Source: Betaproteobacteria bacterium UBA3031 (GTDB lineage: Bacteria > Pseudomonadota > Gammaproteobacteria > Burkholderiales > Eutrophovitaceae). From it: 64,000 nucleotides of DNA. Of the stretch, positions 1 through 7,448 are shown in pieces. Every line of letters starts with the position of its first letter. The stretch's first letter is position 1. The translations under genes and the position numbers were made by a program. The stretch lies in NCBI GenBank assembly GCA_002367635.1, contig DFDI01000088.1:17970-81969 (forward strand), given 5' to 3'. Below the pieces are notes generated by a model, which was not told the DNA's origin, did not search any database, and worked only from the letters and a program-made list of their open reading frames with translations.

Positions 1-1728
1 ATTACAGCTGTTGCGTTCGTCGGCTTCGCTTCCCAAGCAATGGCAGCAGATGTCACTTGGGATCGATTGTTGAACGCGCAAAATGATGACGCTAACTGGA
101 TGATGTACCACAAAGATTTTTCTGGTCATCACCATAGTGGCTTAAATCAAATTAACACCAAGAACGTTAAGAACTTGAAACTCGCATGGCAGCACAATCC
201 ATCTGCTACCAAGCGTGGTATTCAAGGCTTCCCTCTCGCGGTTGATGGCATCGTTTATTACACGACTACATCAGGCACGATCTGGGCTATTAACGGCGCT
301 ACTGGTGCTCCAGTGTGGCAACACGCTGCAAAAATTGACGTTGAGCGCGCTGAAGGTACGTTCTACAACCCATACAATCGCGGCCTAGCAATTTCAGGTG
401 GCAATGTATACATGGGTACTACTGACGGACGTTTAATCGCACTTAACGCTAAGACAGGTGCTGTTGTCTGGGATAATGAGATCATGTCTGTGGCCAAAGG
501 TAACAAAGGCTTCACAGGTGCTCCTCTTGTTGTTAAAGACACAGTTATCATCGGTGCAAACGGTGGTGAGTTATCTGGTTGCTGTGGACCAATTTACGCA
601 GTTGATGCGAAAACAGGTTCAGTTAAGTGGCAATTTGACACCATTGGTGGCGATCAGCGCTCACGTGATTCTTGGGGCAATGACTCCTGGAAAATCGGTG
701 GTGGTGGTGGTTGGATGACGGGTAGTTATGATCCTGCAACCAACACAGTTTGGTGGGGAACAGCTAATCCAGCTCCTGACTATGACTACATCGGCGGCGA
801 TTGGATGAACAATGGTCCACGTCCAGGTGAGAACCTCTACAGCTCTTCAGTAGTTGTTCTTGATGCAGACAGCGGTGAGTTAACTGCTTACTTCCAAGAA
901 ATGCCACACGACGCTTGGGACTTTGACTCAGCAGTCGGTGAGTTCTTGATGATTGAAAAAGGCGGCAAGCGAAACATGGTTCACCCAAATAAGGGCGGTA
1001 TCATTTTTGTTTATGACGCTGATTCAGTTGGTGGTGGTAATGAGTTGACCGTTAACAATGCGTACATGATTGGTGAGACCTATAACTACATCAAAGGTGT
1101 TACTAAAGAAGGTCGCTTAGTTGGTCGACGTGAACTACCAGAAGGTAAGCACTCAGACGTATGTCCTGCAATTGATGGGGCTATTTCATGGAATACCGGC
1201 GCTTACAACCCTAAGAGAAATACACACTTCATGCTCACACAGGAATTCTGTTTTGACATCGAAGTTGTAAATCCAGAGCGTCCAGATGACTTTTCTGGTC
1301 AAGCGTACTTCGGTGCGTCATGGACTTCTAAGGCTCCTAAGCAAAAAGCAGACGGTACTAAAGTTGACGCTGCTTACGGCACGCTTCAGGCCCGTGATCC
1401 TTTGACCGGCGAAATGAAATGGCGTGTTGAGTACAAGTACCCAGTACTTGCTTCTCTCTTGTCAACCGGTGGCGATCTTGTTTTCGTACCTGGCGCAGAC
1501 GGAATGTTTGACGCTCGCGATGCGAAGACCGGTAAGCTCTTGTGGCAAAACAACTTGGGTACTGGTGCCCACGGTGGTGTTATCACCTACATGGCTGGTG
1601 GAAAACAGTACGTTGCTGTTGTTACTGGCTGGGGCTCACACGTTGCAGGTAACTTCCCTGGACTGTTTGGCGCTCCATTCACAACCATGTCAACAGACAC
1701 TGGTACTTTGATGGTCTACGCACTGTAA
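1..1728 (+). CDS. PQQ-dependent alcohol dehydrogenase, 5'-truncated by the window edge
   Basis: This periplasmic quinoprotein should oxidise methanol or another primary alcohol and pass electrons to a cytochrome c. The reading frame is open from base 1; the first codons encode the end of a signal peptide (ITAVAFVGFASQAMA), so the ATG at base 40 is internal to the leader and the true start lies upstream of the window. Numbered from that ATG, eight-bladed-propeller motifs (AKTGxxxW, about residues 133, 202 and 497) are present, with metal-ligand candidates E177 and N243 and the catalytic segment PHDAWDFD, in which D294 is the base and D296 is the extra Asp typical of lanthanide-dependent XoxF/PedH enzymes. 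The canonical adjacent-cysteine pair before NRG is absent (Phe108-Tyr109 there), whereas a CC pair occurs at 181-182. The substrate cannot be told; methanol is one possibility. Confidence 0.9.
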   Translation: MTAVAFVGFASQAMAADVTWDRLLNAQNDDANWMMYHKDFSGHHHSGLNQINTKNVKNLKLAWQHNPSATKRGIQGFPLAVDGIVYYTTTSGTIWAINGATGAPVWQHAAKIDVERAEGTFYNPYNRGLAISGGNVYMGTTDGRLIALNAKTGAVVWDNEIMSVAKGNKGFTGAPLVVKDTVIIGANGGELSGCCGPIYAVDAKTGSVKWQFDTIGGDQRSRDSWGNDSWKIGGGGGWMTGSYDPATNTVWWGTANPAPDYDYIGGDWMNNGPRPGENLYSSSVVVLDADSGELTAYFQEMPHDAWDFDSAVGEFLMIEKGGKRNMVHPNKGGIIFVYDADSVGGGNELTVNNAYMIGETYNYIKGVTKEGRLVGRRELPEGKHSDVCPAIDGAISWNTGAYNPKRNTHFMLTQEFCFDIEVVNPERPDDFSGQAYFGASWTSKAPKQKADGTKVDAAYGTLQARDPLTGEMKWRVEYKYPVLASLLSTGGDLVFVPGADGMFDARDAKTGKLLWQNNLGTGAHGGVITYMAGGKQYVAVVTGWGSHVAGNFPGLFGAPFTTMSTDTGTLMVYAL

Positions 1729-1777
1729 GGTGAGTTGATCAATCAAATTCGACGGTTTTTAATGTCGAAATGAAATG

Positions 1778-1811
1778 AAATTTGGGCGGGTTTTCCCGCC
1801 CAAATTTTTTT
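1778..1811 (+). terminator. Strong intrinsic terminator after the quinoprotein gene
   Basis: A perfect 13-bp stem (arms 1778-1790 and 1795-1807, core GGGCGGG/CCCGCCC) closes a TTTT loop and runs into a T tract. It lies 50 bp after the dehydrogenase stop codon and separates it from the cytochrome gene, so the latter needs read-through or its own promoter. Confidence 0.9.
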
Positions 1812-1885
1812 GTCGGCTCTTTATTAGAGCTTAGAAATAACTTAATATTGTCGATTCGAGTAGTCACTATCCGCAGGAGAACCAC

Positions 1886-2272
1886 ATGCAACACAATCTT
1901 TCCTTTACCGTATTAACGCGCGTCGCACTCATGATGATTTGCGCGATGGGATTGAACATTTCGATTACTCATGCCAAGGAAGACGTAACAGATATCGCGG
2001 CAGCAGAGGTTGATCCAAACTACTTCCAATACAAAGAAAATTTCTCTGTCAAACGTTTATTTGCGTCCCGATGTAGTTGGTGTCATCAAGGATATGGGCT
2101 TAAACAAGCAGACGGGCCACGTCTATCAGGCACTACGAAGTCCAAGGAAAATGTCATAGAACAAATTGCTTACGGTAAAAGTCCAATGCCGGGTTTCCGG
2201 AAGCAACTTAAGCCGTGGCAAATTGAGGCGTTAGCGGATTACATCAAAGCGCTCCCTGATGTCGAGCTGTGA
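1886..2272 (+). CDS. Small periplasmic cytochrome c, probable partner of the PQQ dehydrogenase
   Basis: This 128-residue class I cytochrome c has a signal peptide (cleavage predicted after THA, residue 30), one haem-binding CSWCH at 63-67 and a Met at 101 in MPGF as the likely sixth ligand. The C-terminal helix (WQIEALADYIKAL) is typical of the fold. AGGAG stands 7 bases before the ATG. Because it sits just downstream of the quinoprotein, it is the natural candidate for its electron acceptor, like the XoxG or c550 proteins of other PQQ systems. The pairing is inferred from position; the sequence itself only shows a monohaem cytochrome. Confidence 0.85.
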   Translation: MQHNLSFTVLTRVALMMICAMGLNISITHAKEDVTDIAAAEVDPNYFQYKENFSVKRLFASRCSWCHQGYGLKQADGPRLSGTTKSKENVIEQIAYGKSPMPGFRKQLKPWQIEALADYIKALPDVEL

Positions 2273-2300
2273 ATTTTAGCTCCATCTTATCGAACCTACG

Positions 2301-2325
2301 AACGGCCCTCAAGGGGCCGTTTTTT
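2301..2325 (+). terminator. Intrinsic terminator after the cytochrome gene
   Basis: An 8-bp stem AACGGCCC/GGGCCGTT (2301-2308 with 2314-2321) is followed by six Ts. It ends inside the last codons of the convergent gene on the minus strand. Confidence 0.85.
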
Positions 2326-2695
2326 ATTCTCTAGCTAAACGGAACGTTACCGCCAAACCATCGTATTCGGCGCTCCCCTTGAATTTGTCTTCTCCAATTA
2401 AAAATACATGACCAACGAAGTCCTTAGCACCATCTCCATTAGCTGTAAAATTAATGCGGTTCCCCAGAAAATGGACTGCCGATAAGAGGGTCACGTCCTT
2501 TCCAAATTTTTCCAAGTTCGTAAATCGAATAGAGCCCTTGCCTTCGTGGTTAAACGTCAGCCACAACGTGCCACTGGTCATGCCCTCATACCAAGCCCCA
2601 GACCATGTTCCGACGTATTTTTGAGGGGTTTCATCCGCATGCACTATCGTTGCCAAAGCGAATACACATACTGCTAAAAATTTTTTAAGTAACAT
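2324..2695 (-). CDS. Small secreted protein of unknown function
   Basis: I do not recognise a family for this 123-residue protein. It starts with a clear signal peptide (MLLKKFLAVCVFALATIVHA, cleavage after residue 20). The mature part is rich in Gly, aromatic residues and alternating beta-strand patterns (YVGTWSGAW, GTLWLTF, FKGSAEYDGLAVTFRL), suggesting a small lipocalin-like or other beta-barrel/sandwich domain in the periplasm. There are no cysteines in the mature part. It is convergent with the cytochrome gene and divergent from the Nudix gene, so it is probably monocistronic. Confidence 0.65.
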   Translation of the reverse strand: MLLKKFLAVCVFALATIVHADETPQKYVGTWSGAWYEGMTSGTLWLTFNHEGKGSIRFTNLEKFGKDVTLLSAVHFLGNRINFTANGDGAKDFVGHVFLIGEDKFKGSAEYDGLAVTFRLARE

Positions 2696-2840
2696 TGAGA
2701 ATTTTTTAATCTGGTTAAATAACCTATTATATTGGAAATATCTACATATTCAGATTAACATTCAAAGCAATATAGAAGTAAAAAATACACCTCCTGATCG
2801 TCAAGGCTCGCCAATCCATAAGGGAAAAGAAGACGCTACT

Positions 2841-3392
2841 GTGCCCATCAAATACTGTAACCAATGTGGCACGCCCACAGTCATTAAAATTCCTCATGGG
2901 GATAACCTGCCACGCTCAGTCTGTGAGAGCTGCGGCTTCATTCAATACGAAAATCCCAAAGTCATCGTTGGATGTATTGCCGAGTGGGAAGACAAAATTC
3001 TGCTCTGTAAGCGCGCTATAGAACCACGGCTGGGCTATTGGACGCTCCCTGCAGGATTCTTAGAGAACAATGAGACATCCCAAGAAGGAGCGCTTAGAGA
3101 GACCTTAGAAGAAGCTAACGCGAAAGCAACGATTATTGACGCCTTCTCTCTAATCGATATTCCGCATATCAATCAAATTTACCTGCTGTACCGAGCTCAA
3201 CTCGCTAACGCTAGCTTCTCAACCACATTTGAAAGTTCAGAAGTCGGGTTATTCGACGAAACAACTCTACCGTGGGATGAAATCGCGTTCGCCGCAATCA
3301 AAAAATCTTTAGAGCGATATTTCGATGATAAACGTAAGGGCATTTTTTCTTTGCACGTGGAGACAATCAATGCCTCCACGCAAAATAAATGA
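2841..3392 (+). CDS. Nudix hydrolase with N-terminal zinc ribbon
   Basis: This 183-residue protein should hydrolyse a nucleoside-diphosphate-linked compound in the cytoplasm. Residues 6-31 form a zinc ribbon (CNQC and CESC), as in NADH pyrophosphatase-type Nudix proteins. The Nudix box follows from about residue 72 (G-x5-E-x7-RETLEEANA), with the metal-binding RETLEE intact and an Ala in place of the usual Gly near its end. The start is GTG at 2841, chosen because the zinc ribbon begins immediately after it. NudC and related enzymes share this layout, but the substrate cannot be assigned. Confidence 0.85.
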   Translation: MPIKYCNQCGTPTVIKIPHGDNLPRSVCESCGFIQYENPKVIVGCIAEWEDKILLCKRAIEPRLGYWTLPAGFLENNETSQEGALRETLEEANAKATIIDAFSLIDIPHINQIYLLYRAQLANASFSTTFESSEVGLFDETTLPWDEIAFAAIKKSLERYFDDKRKGIFSLHVETINASTQNK

Positions 3393-3422
3393 CAGTCAGC
3401 ATTTAAAGTTAGTTTTTTCGAG

Positions 3423-4625
3423 TCACCAGCTTGATTCATTATCCGGAGAAGCAGAAACCTTATGAATGGCCAAATCCGCCCCCATATACTCTTCTTCCTC
3501 GCTAAGCCGAATACCGACCATAGCTTTAATAGCGCCGTAAACAACAAAACCTCCAACCAAAGCTACCAAGACTCCCGCGACCGTTCCAATGAGTTGAGAG
3601 ACAAACGAGACGCCACCCATACCACCTAGAATCTCCAGGCCAAAGATCCCTGCCGCAATACCACCCCAAGCGCCACAAAGTCCGTGCAGCGGCCACACAC
3701 CCAGCACATCATCGATCTTCCAGCGATTCTGAGTCGCGGTAAATAGAGAAACAAATAGTGCTCCAGCAATTAACCCTGTCACAAGCGCACCAAGTGGGTG
3801 CATGATATCGGAGCCAGCGCAGACAGCCACCAACCCAGCGAGTGGTCCATTGTGGACAAAACCTGGATCATTCCTGCCAACAACTAAGGCTGCTAAAGTG
3901 CCGCCCACCATCGCCATGAGGGAATTTAGCGCGACTAACCCACTGATACCGTCAACAGTTTGAGCCGACATCACATTAAATCCAAACCAACCAACCGTCA
4001 GCATCCAGGCGCCAAGCGCTAAGAATGGGATGCTTGAAGGCGGATGAGAAGTAATCCCGCCATTTTTTTGGTATCGACCTTTTCTTGATCCCAACAAAAG
4101 AACCGCTGCAAGGGCAATCCAACCACCCATAGCATGAACCACCACGGACCCTGCAAAATCGCGCATTGGTGCTCCGTAACTATCTTGCAACCAGTCTTGG
4201 AAGCCAAAGTTTCCATTCCAAATAATGCCCTCAAAGAATGGGTACACAACACCAACAATCACAGCGCTTGCAAATAATTGCGGATAAAACCGAGCCCGCT
4301 CGGCGATACCACCAGAAATAATCGCAGGTATTGCCGCAGCAAATGTCAGCAAGAAGAAGAACTTAACGAGGCCATAACCACCATTTTGGCTGAGCGTGTT
4401 AGCACCAACCAAAAAGTCAGTACCATAAGCCACGGCATAACCGACAAAGAAATACGCTATTGTGGAAATTGAAAAGTCACATAGAATCTTAACCAGTGCA
4501 TTCACCTGATTTTTTTTACGGACGGTTCCAACCTCCAAAAACGCAAACCCACCGTGCATGGCAAGCACCATTATGGCGCCCAACAAGATAAACAGTACAT
4601 CTGTTGCACTATTGGATGACTCCAT
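3423..4625 (-). CDS. amtB: Ammonium transporter (Amt/AmtB family)
   Basis: This 400-residue inner-membrane protein should carry ammonium into the cell as a trimer. It has about eleven hydrophobic segments and the pore twin histidines H164 (VVVHAMGG) and H314 (WPLHGLCG), plus the conserved Asp157 before them. The cytoplasmic tail ends in the charged LSEEEEYMGADLAIH motif that normally meets the PII protein GlnK. No glnK gene is adjacent. There is no cleavable signal sequence, unlike E. coli AmtB. Upstream lie a sigma54 promoter and two NtrC-like palindromes, so expression under nitrogen limitation is strongly indicated. Confidence 0.95.
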   Translation of the reverse strand: MESSNSATDVLFILLGAIMVLAMHGGFAFLEVGTVRKKNQVNALVKILCDFSISTIAYFFVGYAVAYGTDFLVGANTLSQNGGYGLVKFFFLLTFAAAIPAIISGGIAERARFYPQLFASAVIVGVVYPFFEGIIWNGNFGFQDWLQDSYGAPMRDFAGSVVVHAMGGWIALAAVLLLGSRKGRYQKNGGITSHPPSSIPFLALGAWMLTVGWFGFNVMSAQTVDGISGLVALNSLMAMVGGTLAALVVGRNDPGFVHNGPLAGLVAVCAGSDIMHPLGALVTGLIAGALFVSLFTATQNRWKIDDVLGVWPLHGLCGAWGGIAAGIFGLEILGGMGGVSFVSQLIGTVAGVLVALVGGFVVYGAIKAMVGIRLSEEEEYMGADLAIHKVSASPDNESSW

Positions 4626-4700
4626 ATAATTCCTCTTTTTAAAAAGACCCGAACATGATTCAATCAGGCTTAAACATGATAATTTTATTGTTTATATTTA

Positions 4701-4718
4701 AAGCAATAAATGTGCCAA
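4701..4718 (-). promoter_or_regulatory. Sigma54 (-24/-12) promoter of the ammonium transporter gene
   Basis: Read on the minus strand the segment is TTGGCACATTTATTGCTT. It carries the invariant GG and GC with exactly 10 bases between them, as in the consensus TGGCAC-N5-TTGCA. Transcription would start near 4691, giving a leader of about 65 bases before the amtB ATG. Confidence 0.85.
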
Positions 4719-4770
4719 ACTCTAACCCATTGATTTATATATATTGAATAAAATTTAGACCGTCTCAAAT

Positions 4771-4787
4771 TGCACTAAATTAGTGCA
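4771..4787. promoter_or_regulatory. NtrC-type enhancer site 1
   Basis: TGCACTAAATTAGTGCA is a perfect 17-bp palindrome matching the NtrC consensus TGCACY-N5-RGTGCA; the symmetry extends two more bases on each side (4769-4789). It lies about 90 bp upstream of the predicted sigma54 transcription start of amtB. Confidence 0.8.
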
Positions 4788-4799
4788 ATCGAAATTATG

Positions 4800-4816
4800 C
4801 GCACATATTTGGTGCG
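4800..4816. promoter_or_regulatory. NtrC-type enhancer site 2
   Basis: CGCACATATTTGGTGCG keeps GCAC-N7-GTGC, the core spacing of NtrC sites. Its centre is 29 bp from that of site 1, close to the paired-site spacing of classic NtrC enhancers. It ends 17 bases before the ATG of the divergent thioesterase gene. Confidence 0.6.
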
Positions 4817-4833
4817 AATTTATAAGGGCCTCC

Positions 4834-5268
4834 ATGAAAGACACACTTAAAATAGGTTTAACCTACCGCCATACCTTCACAGTAAGTGAGAAACAAACCG
4901 TGCCTAGGTTCTATCCAGAGTCCGATTTATTTCAAGCCATGCCCCAAGTCTTTGCAACAGGTTATATGGTCGGCTTGCTCGAATGGGCCTGTATCGAGCT
5001 CTTAAGACCACACATCAATTGGCCAGACGAACAGACCCTCGGCACCCACGTTAATTTCTCACATGAGGCACCCACACTCCCCGGCATGACCGTAACCGTG
5101 GATGTCACACTCGTTACTATTGAAGGCCGAAAATTGTCCTTCTCAGTTAAAGCCCATGATGGCATCGACATTATTTCTACGGGCACGCACGAACGTGTGA
5201 TCATTAAACAGGAAAAATTTTTAGAACGACTGGAACAACGAAGACGGTCAATCAGAAAAGAGAATTAG
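4834..5268 (+). CDS. FlK-like (fluoroacetyl-CoA thioesterase family) hot-dog thioesterase
   Basis: This 144-residue cytoplasmic protein aligns from its first residue with FlK of Streptomyces cattleya as I remember that sequence. Shared blocks are FYPES, VFATGYMVGLLEWAC, the GTHER segment and the final EKF. The FlK catalytic residues are all present: Thr42, Glu50, His77 (His76 in FlK) and Arg121 (Arg120). The lid residue Phe33 is kept but Phe36, which gives FlK its selectivity for fluoroacetyl-CoA, is Met here. The ATG at 4834 is chosen because it fits the family and has AAGGG upstream; a GTG at 4783 would start inside the NtrC palindrome. The substrate may be fluoroacetyl-CoA or another short acyl-CoA. 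Confidence 0.8.
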   Translation: MKDTLKIGLTYRHTFTVSEKQTVPRFYPESDLFQAMPQVFATGYMVGLLEWACIELLRPHINWPDEQTLGTHVNFSHEAPTLPGMTVTVDVTLVTIEGRKLSFSVKAHDGIDIISTGTHERVIIKQEKFLERLEQRRRSIRKEN

Positions 5269-5274
5269 GCTTTC

Positions 5275-6453
5275 TTACTTTGCCAGTTGCTTCATTGCCT
5301 TTTCAAGGCCTGACAAGGTGAGGCCAAACATGCGTTCCTCAACCAGCTCACGGGTCAGAGAAATAGACTCGTGGTACTTCCATCTGGCCTCTGGCGTAGG
5401 GTTAATCCAAGCCGCTTTCGGGTAGACATCCAAAAGACGCTTCAACCAAACTGAACCTGCTTCTTCATTGAAGTGCTCCACGCTACCACCAGGATAGGTG
5501 ATCTCATAGGGACTCATCGTCGCATCACCAACCACAATCACTTTATAGTCAGCAGCATACTTATGGAGAATTTGTCCGAGTGGGATACGCTCATTATTGC
5601 GTCTGCGATTATCCTTCCACACGGATTCATAAATGAAATTATGAAAATAAAAATACTCTAAATGCTTGAACTCCGTGCGTGCGGCTGAGAATAACTCCTC
5701 ACATGAACGAACATAATCGTCCATAGAGCCTCCAATATCGAAAAACATGAGCACTTTAATCGCATTGCGTCGCTCAGGAACCATCTTCAAGTCCAAATAG
5801 CCGCCATTCTTCGCGGTTGAGAAAATCGTTCCATCAAGATCCAACTCATCTGCCGCCCCTACTCTGGCGAATTTGCGGAGTCGCTTGAGCGCCACCTTAA
5901 TATTTCGCGTGCCTAGCTCAACTGTATCGTCCAGATTTCTATACTCTCGCTTATCCCAAACCTTTACGGCCCGACGATTTCTAGACCCTGCCTGTCCGAC
6001 CCGAATTCCTTCTGGGTTATATCCATAAGCGCCAAAAGGACTCTTTCCCGCCGTACCAATCCACTTGGAACCGCCTTGATGTCTTTTTTGTTGCTCCTCC
6101 AAACGCTGCCTGAATGTCTCCATGAGCTTCTCCCATCCACCCAGAGACTCAATCAACTTTTTCTCTTCTTCAGAAAGTGACAGTTCAAGTTGTTTATTTA
6201 ACCATTCCTCTGGGATATTCTTGAGAAAATCGTCGGGGAGCGATTCCAAGCCATTGAAATAATCACCAAATGCCCGATCAAACCGATCATATAATGCTTC
6301 ATCTTTTACAAAAGTAGCTCGAGATAAAAAATAAAAATCATCGACACTTTCTTTAGCGACACGTAGTCGAAGAGCCTCCAATAACGTCAAGTACTCTTTT
6401 ACGGATACAGGTATACCCGCATCTCTAATTCTGAAGAAAAAATCAAGTAACAC
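5275..6453 (-). CDS. VWA (CoxE-like) protein paired with a MoxR ATPase
   Basis: This 392-residue soluble protein carries a C-terminal von Willebrand A domain with the metal-dependent adhesion site DIGGS at 239-243 in a DxGxS arrangement. Residues about 90-130 are charged and helical (EEEKKL to QQKRHQ). The family (COG3552/COG3825-type) works with MoxR AAA+ ATPases to mature or remodel enzyme complexes. The start is GTG. The gene follows the MoxR gene by 23 bases in the same direction. No obvious client complex is adjacent; the nearest candidates are metabolic genes across the divergent promoter. It is convergent with the FlK-like gene. Confidence 0.85.
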   Translation of the reverse strand: MLLDFFFRIRDAGIPVSVKEYLTLLEALRLRVAKESVDDFYFLSRATFVKDEALYDRFDRAFGDYFNGLESLPDDFLKNIPEEWLNKQLELSLSEEEKKLIESLGGWEKLMETFRQRLEEQQKRHQGGSKWIGTAGKSPFGAYGYNPEGIRVGQAGSRNRRAVKVWDKREYRNLDDTVELGTRNIKVALKRLRKFARVGAADELDLDGTIFSTAKNGGYLDLKMVPERRNAIKVLMFFDIGGSMDDYVRSCEELFSAARTEFKHLEYFYFHNFIYESVWKDNRRRNNERIPLGQILHKYAADYKVIVVGDATMSPYEITYPGGSVEHFNEEAGSVWLKRLLDVYPKAAWINPTPEARWKYHESISLTRELVEERMFGLTLSGLEKAMKQLAK

Positions 6454-6476
6454 GATGCAACTCTATAGACAGTTCA

Positions 6477-7331
6477 CTAGGCACGCTCAGAGCGTCGATT
6501 GAGAAAAACCAAGCGTTCAAATAAATGAACATCCTGCTCGTTTTTCAATAGTGCGCCGGCTAATGGCGGTATCGACTTTCTCTGATCACTCGTTTGCAGC
6601 GCCTCAATCGGTATATCCTCAGCCAATAGAAGCTTTAACCAATCCAACAATTCTGACGTCGAAGGCTTTTTCTTAAGACCCGGAGTCTCCCTTAAATCAA
6701 AGAATACCTCCAACGCCTGCTGCAGCAATTGTTTTTTAATGCCAGGGAAATGCACATCGATGATTTGACCCATGGTTTCCTTATCAGGGAATTGGATGTA
6801 ATGAAAAAAACATCTTCTCAAAAAAGCATCAGGCAGATCCTTCTCATTATTACTTGTAATAACAATGAGAGGTCGATGACGCGCACTGATTAACTCCTTT
6901 GTCTCATACACAAAAAATTCCATTCGATCGAGCTCTCTAAGCAAATCGTTAGGAAATTCAATGTCAGCCTTATCAATTTCATCGATGAGAACAACCGATG
7001 GCTCTTCCGACTGAAAGGCTTCCCATAAGGGTCCCTTCATAATGTAGTTCTTGATATCTTTTACTGATTCCTCTCCGAGCTGAGAATCGCGGAGCCGAGA
7101 CACAGCGTCGTACTCGTACAAGCCTTGCTGCGCTTTTGAGGTAGATTTAATGTGCCATTGATGCAGTGGCCGCCCCAGCGCACCCGCAACCTCAAGAGCC
7201 AGCATAGTTTTACCCGTTCCAGGCTCTCCTTTAATGAGCAGCGGTCGCTGCAATGCGATCGCCGCATTAACAGCCATCATCAAATCCTCACCTGCCACAT
7301 AATCTTTAGTTCCAGAGAACCTATCCACCAT
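6477..7331 (-). CDS. MoxR-family AAA+ ATPase
   Basis: This 284-residue cytoplasmic ATPase has Walker A GEPGTGKT at 35-42, Walker B VVLIDEID at 113-120 and the arginine-finger segment DAFLRRCFFHY. It would act as a hexameric chaperone with the VWA protein encoded downstream. A strong AGGAGG lies 9 bases before the ATG. It is the first gene of a two-gene operon and is divergent from the glycolate/glycerate operon. MoxR proteins were first seen beside methanol dehydrogenase genes, but here the dehydrogenase is 5 kb away, so no specific link is claimed. Confidence 0.9.
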   Translation of the reverse strand: MVDRFSGTKDYVAGEDLMMAVNAAIALQRPLLIKGEPGTGKTMLALEVAGALGRPLHQWHIKSTSKAQQGLYEYDAVSRLRDSQLGEESVKDIKNYIMKGPLWEAFQSEEPSVVLIDEIDKADIEFPNDLLRELDRMEFFVYETKELISARHRPLIVITSNNEKDLPDAFLRRCFFHYIQFPDKETMGQIIDVHFPGIKKQLLQQALEVFFDLRETPGLKKKPSTSELLDWLKLLLAEDIPIEALQTSDQRKSIPPLAGALLKNEQDVHLFERLVFLNRRSERA

Positions 7332-7411
7332 CGCCCCACACCTCCTGATATGTCGTATTTTCCGTAATTATACGGCCTTAGTGATCTGCATCATTGTGTC
7401 CGCCATGCGCT

Positions 7412-7417
7412 TATAAT
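7412..7417 (+). promoter_or_regulatory. Possible -10 element for the hyi-glx-glc operon
   Basis: A perfect TATAAT in the context GCTTATAAT lies 31 bases before the hyi start codon. No good -35 hexamer is seen at the right distance, so it may be an extended -10 promoter or need an activator. Confidence 0.35.
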
Positions 7418-7448
7418 GACGCATGATTTATTCCGACCGGAGTTAACC

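Noticed and set aside
40..42. ATG at base 40 as the real start of the quinoprotein
   Set aside because: The upstream in-frame codons encode a hydrophobic signal peptide ending in AMA, so the gene enters from outside the window.
4783..4833. A 17-residue N-terminal extension of the FlK-like protein from a GTG
   Set aside because: The GTG lies inside the perfect NtrC palindrome, the family starts at the ATG at 4834, and that ATG has a ribosome site.
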